From contig MKVQ01000033.1 in the NCBI GenBank assembly GCA_001899635.1, positions 62,001 to 126,000 on the forward strand: 64,000 nucleotides of DNA. Reading direction: 5' to 3'. Within the stretch, counting starts at the first letter, position 1, and each line of letters begins with the position of its first letter. The DNA comes from Myxococcales bacterium 68-20. GTDB lineage: Bacteria > Myxococcota_A > Polyangia > Polyangiales > Polyangiaceae. Made by a program: the position numbers and the translations under genes. Positions 35,843-45,052 of the stretch are shown here, one piece after another. Under the pieces are notes generated by a model that was given only the letters and a program-made list of their open reading frames with translations, had not been told where the DNA came from and did no database searches.

Positions 35843-36019
35843 TGGACCCTCCGAGCAACCACCACCGCCGGTCGCTCTTTAGCGAGCGACGTGCCGACCG
35901 TCCACATTGGAAAGCAGGTACGACGGACAGAAGAATGGGGGCGAAACGCCCTCGTCAGCACGTCCGGCACCGGCCGCGCGTGGATCGCCCTTCGTTCAGC
36001 TGAGGCACGCTCGCGACGC

Positions 36020-37258
36020 TCAGCGACGCGCCTCGCGCGACTTGCGCAACCACGTGCGCGACACACGCGCATCATCGTCGTCGCCCTCGTCGAAGCCGAT
36101 GTTGAGGAGGCCCGTCCACGGAAGGACGCCGCCCTCCACGGCGTGGTTCACGAGCCCGATCTGCACCCCGCGGAGGCTCTCGGCGTGGTTCACGAGGCCG
36201 ACCTGGAGCCCACGCACGCGACTGGCGATGTTGACGGCTCCCATTTGCGCTCCGTCGATGTTCTTCGCCCAGTTGCCTGCCGCGATCTGCATGCCCTGAT
36301 GTTCGCCGAGCGCGATCCCGACGGCCCCGATCTGCATCCCGTACGACTCCCGCGCCGAGATCGCGCCTGCTCCGATCTGCGCCAGGCCCTTGAACGTGCC
36401 GGCGCCCGCGCCGAAGGCGCCGATCTGAACGAGCCCGACGTAGTCCCCCGACGTCCAGCTCGAGGCGCCCACCTGGGCGAGGCCGTAGAACGAGCCTCGG
36501 GTCGAGTTGACCAAGCCAATCTGACCGATGCCGGCGAAGCGCTCATCGCCGCCATAGGCGTCGCTGAAGAGCGTCTCGCCGACCGCATTCACGACGCCGA
36601 GCTGGACGAGACCGGTGAACTTCTCGTCGTCCTGATTGAACGCGCCGATCTTCCCCAGACCGACGAAGGACTCGCTCCGGTTGTACGCTCCGAGCTGGGT
36701 CGCTCCGATGAAGCTCCGATCGGTGCGGTTGTAAGCCCCGATCTGCGCGACGCCGCCGAAGCGCTCCGCTCGGTTGTAGGCCGCGACCTGGCCGACGCCG
36801 ATCATCGACCCGGCACGGTTGTATGCGAGCGCCACTTGGCCGACGCCCGCGAGCCTCATCGCGCCGTTCTCCGTCAGCGCGAGCTGCATCCCGCCGTAGA
36901 GCGCGTCGGCGTAGTTGCGACCGAGCGTGAGCTGACCGACCCCGACGTGGACACGCGCGTCGTTGCGAACACCAGCGAACGACGCGACGCCGTAGAAACG
37001 CTCCGTCTCCGCGCGGGCGACCGCGAAGGTGGCGATGCCTCCGAACGTGCCGAGGCGCGGCTTGAATCCCGCGTGCGCGACCGCCCAGTTCGCCGGCGGG
37101 TCCGTCGCGATCGGCGCGTCCACGCTGCGCATCGGCTGCGCCTGCGGCATCGCAGGCGGCGACGAGACGTCGTCGGTCGCGACGAGATCGTCCGCGTAGC
37201 CGGCGCGCGGGACGAGAACGAGAAGAAGGGCGGTGGCGGCGATCGAGGCGAGGCGCAT
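36020..37258 (-). CDS. LA_2272-type surface-repeat protein
   Basis: A 412-residue exported protein with signal peptide ending 'RAGYADD'. Residues ~65-390 form a run of ~19-residue repeats with cores such as 'GVGQVAAYNRAE', 'GIGQIGLVNSTRG', 'GLVQIGAFGAGAG' and 'GVQIGLVNHAE'. These resemble the LA_2272-type surface repeats first noted in spirochaetes and suggest a repetitive beta-solenoid. There are no cysteines. Location in the outer membrane or on the surface is inferred. The short tail ('RTWLRKSREARR') is basic. Confidence 0.72.
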   Translation of the reverse strand: MRLASIAATALLLVLVPRAGYADDLVATDDVSSPPAMPQAQPMRSVDAPIATDPPANWAVAHAGFKPRLGTFGGIATFAVARAETERFYGVASFAGVRNDARVHVGVGQLTLGRNYADALYGGMQLALTENGAMRLAGVGQVALAYNRAGSMIGVGQVAAYNRAERFGGVAQIGAYNRTDRSFIGATQLGAYNRSESFVGLGKIGAFNQDDEKFTGLVQLGVVNAVGETLFSDAYGGDERFAGIGQIGLVNSTRGSFYGLAQVGASSWTSGDYVGLVQIGAFGAGAGTFKGLAQIGAGAISARESYGMQIGAVGIALGEHQGMQIAAGNWAKNIDGAQMGAVNIASRVRGLQVGLVNHAESLRGVQIGLVNHAVEGGVLPWTGLLNIGFDEGDDDDARVSRTWLRKSREARR

Positions 37259-37422
37259 GGCCGACGAACGACCGCTCCGAGTCGACCTTACAGCGCGCTG
37301 GAGCCAGCCCCTCGGACTGCGGGCTCCGATGCTCTCGCCGAGACCCGACCGCGCGGGAGAATCCGCGCCGGCAGACGCGACCCCCGCCTCGCCCGCACTC
37401 GCTGTCGCACCGTCGGATCGTG

Positions 37423-37428
37423 TAGCCT
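37423..37428 (+). promoter_or_regulatory. -10-like box of the beta-helix lipoprotein gene
   Basis: TAGCCT lies 6 nt before the GTG at 37435, with no Shine-Dalgarno in between. The layout suggests leaderless transcription. Confidence 0.4.
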
Positions 37429-37434
37429 GCCTCC

Positions 37435-39168
37435 GTGCGTACGTCGCCCGTGGTCGCCCTCTGCGTGTTGGCTACTGTCGCCGGATGCGCAGACATCCTC
37501 GGGTTCGAGACGTTCGTGGGGGGGGCCCCGGACACGTCCGACGCGGGGCCGGACGGAGGCGACGGGACGGACGAAGCCGACTGGTACGTGAGCGCGGTCG
37601 GTGACGACGCGAACGACGGCTCGCGCGAGCGCCCGCTACGGTCCCTCCACCGTGCTCTGCTCCTGGCAAGCACGACGCCCGATCAGCAACCGACGGCCCC
37701 TCGAAGGATCGCCGTGTGCATCGGGGAGTATCCGGAGCCGGCGCTCGTCGTCAAAGGCGCGATCAACGTCCGAGGCGGATACGACTGCGCTACGTGGACC
37801 CGCCCGCCGGTCGACGGTGCGCCCATCGGCGTTGGGTTCAAGAGCGGGTCGAAGCTCATCAACACGGAGCAAGGCGCGGCATTCGTCGCCCTCGACCAGG
37901 ACTCCACCGGCTCGCCCCGCCTCGACGGCTTCAGGATCGAGGGCAAGGACGTCTCCTCGGTCGTCCTGGTCGCGGGCGGCAGCGCGCACCTGACGGAGCT
38001 CTCGATCCTGAACGCGACCATTCCTTCGCCCGAGAAGCGCGTCGCACAACCCATCGTCGCCGTCGTCCTCTCCGACTCGACCGCGACGCTGGAACGTTCC
38101 TCGCTCATGGTGGCCCAGAACTACGGCATCTCGGCCACGGACGACGCCGGCGGCCTGGGCCTGATCATCGATCGCGGCGCTCCCGTCGTGCGCCGCAACG
38201 ACATCGTCATCGACATGGTCATGAAGGGCTGTCAGGGCATCGCAGCACGCAGTGCCATCTCCGCCGAGGTCGTAGAGAACGTCATCGTACTTGGAAGCTG
38301 CATCACGACGGGTGCGACGGCCGGCGCGGTCGGTATCGTGAGCGTGGATTCCGTGCTCCAGAGCACACGCAACGGCATCGTGTTCGAGGCGCCGGGGAGC
38401 AACGCTCCCACTACCCCGGCCATCGTCGCGGGAGTCAACGTGATTGGACACGGGGCGTTCGAGAGCGACGGCGATCGCATCATCGCGCCCCGCGCCCTCC
38501 ACGATACGCGCATCCCTTCGTCGCTCATCTTCCACGGGCTCCAGGGCAGCCGCGCCCTCACGCGCGTCGTCAACGCGTCGATCTTGGTCGACAGTCGCTC
38601 CTACGCGCTCGACGACTCTACCGCCATCCTGCTCGCCGAGCCGAGCACGACGGTCGTTGCGCACAATTCGATGTACTTCTCCGCATCCGCCGCACCCGAA
38701 GGCGGCGGTCCACCGATGCGCGCGATCTACGTGACGGACAAGGCGCTCGCGGGCGGCGGCGCCGTCACGGTCGCTTCGAACCTCGTCGTGACCGACGACC
38801 CGCGGATGGGGTTCCTCCGCGGAGCATGTGACGCGCCCGCGTTCGCGCAGCTCGCGCACAATCGCTACTCCGGCTTCGCGGCCCCCGCAGGGGGCAGAAA
38901 TTGTTCGAGCGGCCCCGTCGACACCGTCTGGCCGAGCGCCGCGGCAGACGGGAACGTGGCCATCACGTGCCCGAGCGAGGGCTGCTTCAAGCTGTTCACC
39001 GCCGCAGACCTCACGTCGTTGGAGAAAGGCCTCCCGCTCTCGCCCGACAGCGCGTGTGGGCTGGACCTCGAGGTACCGTCCACCGCGGGCGTGACGAGCG
39101 ACGGCTCCGGAGCTCCTCGCGGGGACGCCGGGACCACGGCCGGGGCGTTCGTTCTCACCTGCAACTAA
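37435..39168 (+). CDS. Beta-helix (DUF1565-like) lipoprotein
   Basis: A 577-residue lipoprotein with signal segment ending 'ATVAGCADI' and an Asp/Gly linker. The 'WYVSAVGDDANDGSRERPLR' stretch is the typical opening of DUF1565/pectate-lyase-like beta-helix proteins, and later repeats of short beta-rungs (~residues 130-430) fit a right-handed parallel beta-helix. No polysaccharide-lyase active site was recognised, so it may bind rather than cleave polysaccharide. Cysteines near 460-530 could form disulfides. A GTG start at 37435 is used. Confidence 0.75.
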   Translation: MRTSPVVALCVLATVAGCADILGFETFVGGAPDTSDAGPDGGDGTDEADWYVSAVGDDANDGSRERPLRSLHRALLLASTTPDQQPTAPRRIAVCIGEYPEPALVVKGAINVRGGYDCATWTRPPVDGAPIGVGFKSGSKLINTEQGAAFVALDQDSTGSPRLDGFRIEGKDVSSVVLVAGGSAHLTELSILNATIPSPEKRVAQPIVAVVLSDSTATLERSSLMVAQNYGISATDDAGGLGLIIDRGAPVVRRNDIVIDMVMKGCQGIAARSAISAEVVENVIVLGSCITTGATAGAVGIVSVDSVLQSTRNGIVFEAPGSNAPTTPAIVAGVNVIGHGAFESDGDRIIAPRALHDTRIPSSLIFHGLQGSRALTRVVNASILVDSRSYALDDSTAILLAEPSTTVVAHNSMYFSASAAPEGGGPPMRAIYVTDKALAGGGAVTVASNLVVTDDPRMGFLRGACDAPAFAQLAHNRYSGFAAPAGGRNCSSGPVDTVWPSAAADGNVAITCPSEGCFKLFTAADLTSLEKGLPLSPDSACGLDLEVPSTAGVTSDGSGAPRGDAGTTAGAFVLTCN

Positions 39169-39212
39169 CTCCCCCTTGTGTGCGACCGAGGGTTACGCAA
39201 CCATCGAAGCCC

Positions 39213-40589
39213 ATGGCGCGTCCGCACTCCGAACCCAAGACGGGTGACGTGTTCGCGGAGAAGTACCGCGTCGATCGTGTGCTTGGACGTGGCGGCATGG
39301 GCGTGGTGCTGGCGGCGACGCACGTCCTGCTCGGTCACCAGGTCGCGCTGAAGTTCCTCCTGCCGTCGGCGGCGATCGACGACGAGGCCGCCGCGCGCTT
39401 CCTACGCGAGGCGAAGGTCACAGCGCGGCTGAAGAGCGCGCACGTGGCGAAGACGCTCGACATCGGGCAGCTCGACGACGGACGCCCGTTCCTCGTGATG
39501 GAGTTGCTCGACGGGCACGACCTCGGCGAAGAGATCGACTCGCGTGGCGCGCTGCCGATCGCCGAAGCACTCGACTGGCTGCTGCAGGCCTGCGAAGGGA
39601 TCGCCGAAGCCCACGCCATCGGGGTCGTGCATCGCGACCTCAAGCCGTCGAACATGTTCCTCGCTCGCGACGTGAGCGGTGGCACCGTGCTGAAGGTCCT
39701 CGACTTCGGGATCTCGAAGCTGGTCACGGACACCGATGGCACGCTCACCGCGTCCCATACGGCGTTCGGCTCGCCGCTCTACATGTCTCCCGAGCAGCTT
39801 CATTCGTCGAAGAGCGCCGACGCTCGCTCGGACGTCTGGTCGCTCGGCGTCATCTTGTACGAGGCCCTCTGCGGTCAGCCGCCATTCCGCGGCGAGACCG
39901 TGTTCGCAATCGCGCAGAGCGTTGCCCTCGAGACGCCACCGCCGCCGATCGCGCTCCGTAGCGATCTGCCGCCCGCGCTGTCGGCGGTGGTCACGCGATG
40001 CCTGGCGAAACGTCCGCTCGAGCGCCCTCAATCGGTAGCCGACCTCGCGGACGCGCTCGCCCCGTTCGCGGGTCCCGGCGGAAGGGAGAGAGCGGCACGT
40101 GTCCGGAGCGCGCTCGGCCCCGAGGCCATGGCACGGCGCACGGTCGTGTCGCTCGTGCCTCCAGCGGAGCACTCCGACGAATGGGTCGGAGCGACCACGA
40201 AGCGCGTCACGTCGCGTGTTCCCACGGGACGGCGCATGCTCGCCGGGCTCCTCGTCGGGGCGTTCGTCGGGCTCGTTGCCGCGATCGGGCTCTGGCTGCG
40301 GGATCCTGGTCCGCGTCATCTCGTGACCGCCCCCGCTGCCTCGACCGCGCCGCCGCCGGCCTCCGTCACGATTGACGACGTCGAGCGCGATGCGGGCGTG
40401 GCGACGGTGCTCGCGTCGGCGTCGCTCCCGACGGCGACGCCTTCGGCGGCTCACGCGCCTGCCGGAGCAGCGGCTGCAGCCTCCTCGACGCGCGCTTCAG
40501 GAAAGAAGCCCCAGGGCGCCGGCTCGACTCCGGCCGCCGCCACACCGTCGAGCCCCTCGAGCCCCTTCATCGATCAACGGACGAACTGA
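39213..40589 (+). CDS. Serine/threonine protein kinase (Hanks type), membrane-anchored
   Basis: A 458-residue kinase. Catalytic domain ~residues 18-280: Gly loop 'VLGRGGMGVVLAA', 'VALKFLLP' Lys, 'VVHRDLKPSNMF' catalytic loop, 'LKVLDFGISK' metal site, 'GSPLYMSPEQL' and 'RSDVWSLGVILYEAL'. All key residues are present. A transmembrane helix ('MLAGLLVGAFVGLVAAIGLWL') at ~345-367 is followed by a low-complexity Ala/Ser/Pro tail outside the cytoplasm. The GTG of the next gene follows 1 nt after the stop, so the two genes form a pair. Confidence 0.93.
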   Translation: MARPHSEPKTGDVFAEKYRVDRVLGRGGMGVVLAATHVLLGHQVALKFLLPSAAIDDEAAARFLREAKVTARLKSAHVAKTLDIGQLDDGRPFLVMELLDGHDLGEEIDSRGALPIAEALDWLLQACEGIAEAHAIGVVHRDLKPSNMFLARDVSGGTVLKVLDFGISKLVTDTDGTLTASHTAFGSPLYMSPEQLHSSKSADARSDVWSLGVILYEALCGQPPFRGETVFAIAQSVALETPPPPIALRSDLPPALSAVVTRCLAKRPLERPQSVADLADALAPFAGPGGRERAARVRSALGPEAMARRTVVSLVPPAEHSDEWVGATTKRVTSRVPTGRRMLAGLLVGAFVGLVAAIGLWLRDPGPRHLVTAPAASTAPPPASVTIDDVERDAGVATVLASASLPTATPSAAHAPAGAAAAASSTRASGKKPQGAGSTPAAATPSSPSSPFIDQRTN

Positions 40590-40590
40590 C

Positions 40591-41577
40591 GTGCACCGAC
40601 TCGCCTTCCTGCTCGCGCTGCTCACGCCTTCGATCGCCTGGGCGCAGGCGGACAACTCCGCGGCTCGAGCGCAGTCGCTCTTCGAACAAGCCGTGACGGC
40701 TGCGCGCGCCGGCGACTACGCCACCGCGTGCCCCAAGTTCGCCGCAAGCCAGCGGCTCGACCCGAAGACGTCGACGCAGCTCAACCTCGCAAGCTGCTAT
40801 GAGCTGAATGGTCAGCTGGCGAGCGCGTGGGCGTCGTTCAAGGAGGCCGAAGCGTCGGCGCGCAAACACGGGCGCAGCGACTGGGCCGAACGCGCCGCCA
40901 CCGCCGTGAAGAACCTCGAGCCGAAGCTCGTTCGGCTCACGGTGCGTGTCCCAGAGTCGCTGCGCGCGCTGCCGGTCAGCGTCGAGCTCGACGGAACACC
41001 GCTGCTGGCGACGGAATGGGACCAGGGGCTGCCCATCGATCCGGGCGAACATCGCGTCGCCTGGACGGCACCGGACCACGAGCGCGCCACGCGCGCGGTG
41101 AACGTGACGACGACGAACGTCGAGCTGACCCTATCCGACCTCGAACGCACGCCAGCGCCGGCTGTACCAGCCGCGACGCCTCCCGCACCCTCCGTGCAGG
41201 ACACGGTGGCGGCGCCGTCCGGCTTCTGGAGCACCGGTCGCGTCGTCGGCGCGGCGCTCGGCGGCGTCGGTATCGCCGGGTTGGTCGCCGGCTCGGTCTT
41301 CGGCCTCTCCGCGAGCGCCAAATACGACGAGGCCGAGACTCTCTGCGGCGTCGCGAGCGGCTCTCCGCGGACGTGTCTTCCCGACCGCTCGACCGATGCG
41401 CTCGCTGCGCGCGACGCAGCCGGCACGGAGGCGACGGTGAGTACCGTGCTCTTCATCGCAGGTGGAGCGCTCACCGCCGGAGGAGCGGCGCTCTTTCTCT
41501 TGAGCCGCCCGGGCTCGCCCCGCCAGATGGCGCTCGTGCCCTGGAACGCCGGCCTCGCCGCCGTCGGACGATGGTGA
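40591..41577 (+). CDS. Exported TPR-like protein paired with the kinase
   Basis: A 328-residue protein with signal peptide ending 'PSIAWAQAD'. Residues ~20-105 are helical and TPR-like: 'ARAQSLFEQAVTAARAGDY', 'KFAASQRLDPKTSTQLNLA', 'CYELNGQLASAWASFKEAE'. A beta-rich segment of PEGA type follows ('LPVSVELDGTPL', 'LPIDPGEHRVAWTAPDHE'), then one or two hydrophobic helices (~215-240 and ~285-305). This architecture commonly follows Ser/Thr kinase genes in Myxococcota and may serve as the extracytoplasmic partner. The GTG start lies 1 nt after the kinase stop. Confidence 0.75.
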   Translation: MHRLAFLLALLTPSIAWAQADNSAARAQSLFEQAVTAARAGDYATACPKFAASQRLDPKTSTQLNLASCYELNGQLASAWASFKEAEASARKHGRSDWAERAATAVKNLEPKLVRLTVRVPESLRALPVSVELDGTPLLATEWDQGLPIDPGEHRVAWTAPDHERATRAVNVTTTNVELTLSDLERTPAPAVPAATPPAPSVQDTVAAPSGFWSTGRVVGAALGGVGIAGLVAGSVFGLSASAKYDEAETLCGVASGSPRTCLPDRSTDALAARDAAGTEATVSTVLFIAGGALTAGGAALFLLSRPGSPRQMALVPWNAGLAAVGRW

Positions 41578-41623
41578 GCGCTCCTGGGCTCGGTCCCACG
41601 CCTGTCGCCCAAAGGTCGACCCG

Positions 41624-43237
41624 TCAGAAGCAGCCCGGCTTGAGGATCTTCGTCTGGCCGTCGAAGGTGAACGGTGGGTCGCACTCCTTCGACTGAATGC
41701 CGGCTGCCGTGGGCCGGAGCGCGGGGCGAGCAGGCGGAGATCGAACGAACACTCCGGTCCTCACCGCAGGCCGCGGCGCCGGCGTAGAAGCCGGCAACGC
41801 GCTCGCCGATGCCGGAGCGGAGACCTCGACCTCCTCAGCGAGCGACGCCGATGGCGGGAGCTCCGGGAGCGACACCATCTCGTCCCTCGGGTTGGTCGTC
41901 GATATGGCGAGCGACGGCTCCTCGGCGAGCGGCGGCGCGATGGCGGCGGTGAGTCGCTCGCGCATGATCATCATCCCCGCCAGGAGACCGACGAGGACGA
42001 GAAGGCACGCGATCACGGCCCACGGGACGACGGCGCGCACCTCGCTCGCGACGCGGTCGAACAGCGACGTCGTCACCGTTGGGCGCCGGCTCGACCTCGG
42101 CGGGCTCGTCGACACGCTCACCGACGAAGGATGCGCGTCGAGCGTTGCCGCGTCGACCCGCATGCGCGCGCCCGAGCTCCGCACGCCGTCCTCGGACACG
42201 CGTGCGAGCTCGCCGAGCCGGCTCGCGCTCTCCTCGCCCGCAGCGAGGATCCGCTGCCGCTTCTCGAGATGCTCGGCCCCCTCGCGGCGTACCCACGCGG
42301 CGACGTCCACGACCGGCGCGCTCGGCGCGATCTCCGCGAGCGCAGCCGCCATCTCCGCGGCGCTCGAATAGCGAGCCTCCGGCGCGGTCGCCATCGCGCG
42401 CATGATGATCGGCTCGAGGAGGTAGACTTGAGCCCACCGCTCGGCGGAGATCCACTCGCTCCCGGCCTCCAGTGCCTGCGTCGGCGACAGCGTGGAACCG
42501 AGCGCCACCGCGCGGACGAACTCGGCATCCCCCTGCCCGTCGTAGAAGCGGCGATTGACGACGAGCTCCCAGAGCAAGACGCCGATGGCGTAGAGGTCGG
42601 CGGTGCGCCGGACCGGCTCGACTCGAAACTGCTCCGGCGCCATGTAGGCGAGCTTGCCCTTGAAGAAGCCCTCGCGCGTGTGGTGAATGCTCGTCCTCGC
42701 CTTCGCGATGCCGAAGTCGAGAAGGCGAGCGTGGCCGTCGATGCTCACGAGGATGTTCTGGGGCGACACGTCACGATGGACGATCCCGAGCGGCTCGCCC
42801 ATCTCGTCCGTCGCTTCGTGCGCCGCATGGAGACCGGCGAGCACGCCCGAGATGACCGTGAGCACGATCTCCATCGGGATCGGCGCGTTCGCTCGGAGGG
42901 CGCGCTTGTACAGGTAGCTGAGCGGCACACCGTGCACGTACTCCTGGACGAGGATGACCTCATCTCCGTCGAGGATCACGTCGAGCACGGGAACGACGTT
43001 GGGATGGTGGATCCGCGAGGCGATGCGCGCCTCGTCGTGGAACATCGCGACGAACTCCGGGTCGTCGACGTACTGAGGATGGAGCCGCTTCGCTGCGACG
43101 AGCCGCGAGACCCCCTCGGCCGCGACGAGCCGCGCCGCGTGCACCGTCGCCATCCCTCCCCGCGCGATCGGCTGGTACAGCACGTAGCGACCGACGACCG
43201 ACGGCTGCATGTCCTCGGCGAATGTGCGCTGGTTCAT
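41624..43237 (-). CDS. Serine/threonine protein kinase with transmembrane segment
   Basis: A 537-residue Hanks-type kinase. Catalytic domain ~residues 15-285: 'PIARGGMATVHAARL', 'VAAKRLHP', 'GIVHRDVSPQNILV', 'ARLLDFGIAKA', 'KLAYMAPEQF' and 'DLYAIGVLLWELV'; key residues are present. A cytosolic linker leads to a transmembrane helix ('VVPWAVIACLLVLVGLLAGMM') near 415-435 and a Pro/Ala-rich outer tail ending 'KECDPPFTFDGQTKILKPGC'. It converges with the gene pair ending at 41577. GAGG lies a few bases before the ATG at 43237. Confidence 0.92.
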   Translation of the reverse strand: MNQRTFAEDMQPSVVGRYVLYQPIARGGMATVHAARLVAAEGVSRLVAAKRLHPQYVDDPEFVAMFHDEARIASRIHHPNVVPVLDVILDGDEVILVQEYVHGVPLSYLYKRALRANAPIPMEIVLTVISGVLAGLHAAHEATDEMGEPLGIVHRDVSPQNILVSIDGHARLLDFGIAKARTSIHHTREGFFKGKLAYMAPEQFRVEPVRRTADLYAIGVLLWELVVNRRFYDGQGDAEFVRAVALGSTLSPTQALEAGSEWISAERWAQVYLLEPIIMRAMATAPEARYSSAAEMAAALAEIAPSAPVVDVAAWVRREGAEHLEKRQRILAAGEESASRLGELARVSEDGVRSSGARMRVDAATLDAHPSSVSVSTSPPRSSRRPTVTTSLFDRVASEVRAVVPWAVIACLLVLVGLLAGMMIMRERLTAAIAPPLAEEPSLAISTTNPRDEMVSLPELPPSASLAEEVEVSAPASASALPASTPAPRPAVRTGVFVRSPPARPALRPTAAGIQSKECDPPFTFDGQTKILKPGCF

Positions 43238-43530
43238 CGGGGGACCTCCGAGTCGGCGAGCAAACGTGCGGGCCTCGTTCGAATGGAAGCGTCGTCGAGC
43301 ACGGCAACCGCGTCCGCCCGCGCCTCCCCGGAAAGACCCAGGCGCTCGCGCAGCCGCAAGCAACCTCCCCCTCCGATCCATTCGAGAGCACGAGTCGCGC
43401 CAACTCTGTCGGCGTCCCATCCACCGTGCGCAGGCCGGTCATCGTCTGGGTGTGCCCGTGGTCTTGCGGGAGGGCCCCCGCAACGAGCCGTGCGGGCTCC
43501 CTCCCTCGATGGGAAGTCTAAGCAGGTCGG

Positions 43531-44151
43531 TCAGGCGCGCGGCGTCCGGACGAAAATGTCGGCGACCGGGTCGGACACGCGATCGATGAAGAGCACGCCG
43601 TCGAGGTGATCGATCTCGTGCTCGATGCAGCACGCCTCGATGCCGTTCGCGGTGATCACGACGCTCCGACCGCTCCCGGGGACCGCGCCGCTCACGATGA
43701 CCTCCGCCGACCGCGTGACGTCACCGGCGAGCTTCGGCACGCTCGCGCACGTCTCGCGCGAGAGGACGCTCCCGGAGCGCGAGAGGATGCGCGGATTCGC
43801 AAGGACGACGAGCCCGGCGCACGATCCGGCGATCCCCATCCTGTGGACGCTCACGTTCATCGCGAACAGGCGGACGTTCTCGCCGATCTGGGGCGCCGAG
43901 AGGCTCACGCACGAAGGCGTCGCGCGCATCGTCGCGACGAGAAGATTGGCGAGCCCCACCACGGTCGCGGCTCTCGGATCGATCTCCACCGAAGGCCTCG
44001 CGAGGATCGGATGCGGGTGCTCGAGGACGGGCCGCACGAAGAGCCGCCGGTGTGTGCCGCTCTGCGTGCTTTGGTGACGAGGCGGCGGCTCCCTCACCGC
44101 GAGCGCCGGACCAACGGTCGTCGAGCCATACCTCCGTGTGGTCATCGTCAC
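43531..44151 (-). CDS. Divergent peptide deformylase
   Basis: A 206-residue member of the peptide deformylase family, which removes the formyl group from nascent proteins. Motif 3 is intact: 'CIEHEIDHLDGVLF', HExxH plus Asp. Motif 2 reads 'ETCASVP' instead of EGCLS but keeps the zinc/iron-ligand Cys. Motif 1 reads 'SCVSLSAPQIG' instead of GxGLAAPQ, losing both glycines. These changes make this a type-3/divergent or specialised paralogue rather than the housekeeping enzyme. An N-terminal extension of ~35 residues is present. It lies 78 nt downstream of the trmY-like gene on the same strand. Confidence 0.85.
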   Translation of the reverse strand: MTMTTRRYGSTTVGPALAVREPPPRHQSTQSGTHRRLFVRPVLEHPHPILARPSVEIDPRAATVVGLANLLVATMRATPSCVSLSAPQIGENVRLFAMNVSVHRMGIAGSCAGLVVLANPRILSRSGSVLSRETCASVPKLAGDVTRSAEVIVSGAVPGSGRSVVITANGIEACCIEHEIDHLDGVLFIDRVSDPVADIFVRTPRA

Positions 44152-44229
44152 CTCCGGCCGCGATCGGGAGCACGCGCCGCGCCAACGGGGCCCGGTGTCC
44201 CCGCGGCGAGCGCCGTCTCCCTCCGAGGA

Positions 44230-44880
44230 TCACTCCGGGGCTCGGACCGAGCGTAGCGCGGCCGTGCGCCGGTCGAGCTCGTTCGTGACGAGCGTGACGG
44301 CGTCGTCCGCGTGGACGCTCACCGGTCCGATCGAGATCCGGCGGGCACCGAGCGCGTCGAGCTGCGCGCGGATGTCGTCGGGGATCCCGAGGTGGTCGCC
44401 GATCACGAAGAGCCCATGCGTGGAAGCTAGCTCCGCCGTCTCACGGATGTCGGGCGCGCCTTCGTCGAGGATCCACGGGGTCGCGCCGTCGACGTCGTCG
44501 ATGACCCGTTCGAAGCCGCCGCGCGCGACGGCGAAGCCGGGCCTCACCGTGACCCACGGGTACGACGCGCCGGCCCGAGCCAGCGGCTCGTCGTCGCGAC
44601 TCGCGAGCACCTTCTTCATCCGGACCGCAAGACTCCGCTCGTCGGGTCGGAGGAACACGACCGCCGCGCCGTCGACGCGCACGACACGCGGCGCAAGCGG
44701 CCCGCCGAGGAGCACGAGGTAAACGACGACACCGCGGCGGATGCCGTGCGAGGAGAGCATCGCCGCGCGAAGGCAGCGCACGAGGACGTCGAGCCGGCCG
44801 CTCGTTCCCGGCAGATCGTCGAGGATGAACTCCTCCGTCGAGCTCGCCTTCTGGCCGATGATCGCGAAATTCCTGACCAC
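44230..44880 (-). CDS. trmY: TrmY-like tRNA pseudouridine-54 N1-methyltransferase
   Basis: A 216-residue SPOUT-class methyltransferase with clear TrmY features. N-terminal: 'RNFAIIGQKASSTEEF', 'LDDLPGTSGRLDVLVRC', 'LSSHGIRRGVVVYLVLLGG' and 'LRPDERSLAVRMKK'. The C-terminal knot shows 'LFVIGDHLGIPDD' and 'ISIGPVSVHADDAVTLVTNE'. In archaea TrmY makes N1-methylpseudouridine at tRNA position 54; bacterial homologues are sporadic. The start is taken as GTG 44880, which aligns with archaeal N-termini; GTG 44901 is an alternative. TATGCT lies 6 nt before 44880. The divergent deformylase follows on the same strand, a possible RNA/translation pair. Confidence 0.88.
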   Translation of the reverse strand: MVRNFAIIGQKASSTEEFILDDLPGTSGRLDVLVRCLRAAMLSSHGIRRGVVVYLVLLGGPLAPRVVRVDGAAVVFLRPDERSLAVRMKKVLASRDDEPLARAGASYPWVTVRPGFAVARGGFERVIDDVDGATPWILDEGAPDIRETAELASTHGLFVIGDHLGIPDDIRAQLDALGARRISIGPVSVHADDAVTLVTNELDRRTAALRSVRAPE

Positions 44881-45052
44881 GGCGGCAGCATAGGCCGGCA
44901 CGCGAGCGCCGCGGGGTCGAAACCTGCGCCTTCGCGCCGAGAGAGCCGGCCCGCCGCTGACCGACGCTCCGCGACCGCTCGGGCAACGATCCCCGCCGGA
45001 CGACCGCTCGAGCCACGCACGGGCTCGCGTCCCGCTCCATGCTGGAGCACGG

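Noticed and set aside
33938..37591. A 1217-codon open frame on the plus strand
   Set aside because: It lies over the barrel gene at 34032 and antisense to the glucosaminidase-like and LA_2272-type genes; its translation is Arg/Ala/Gly-rich without domains. A high-GC shadow.
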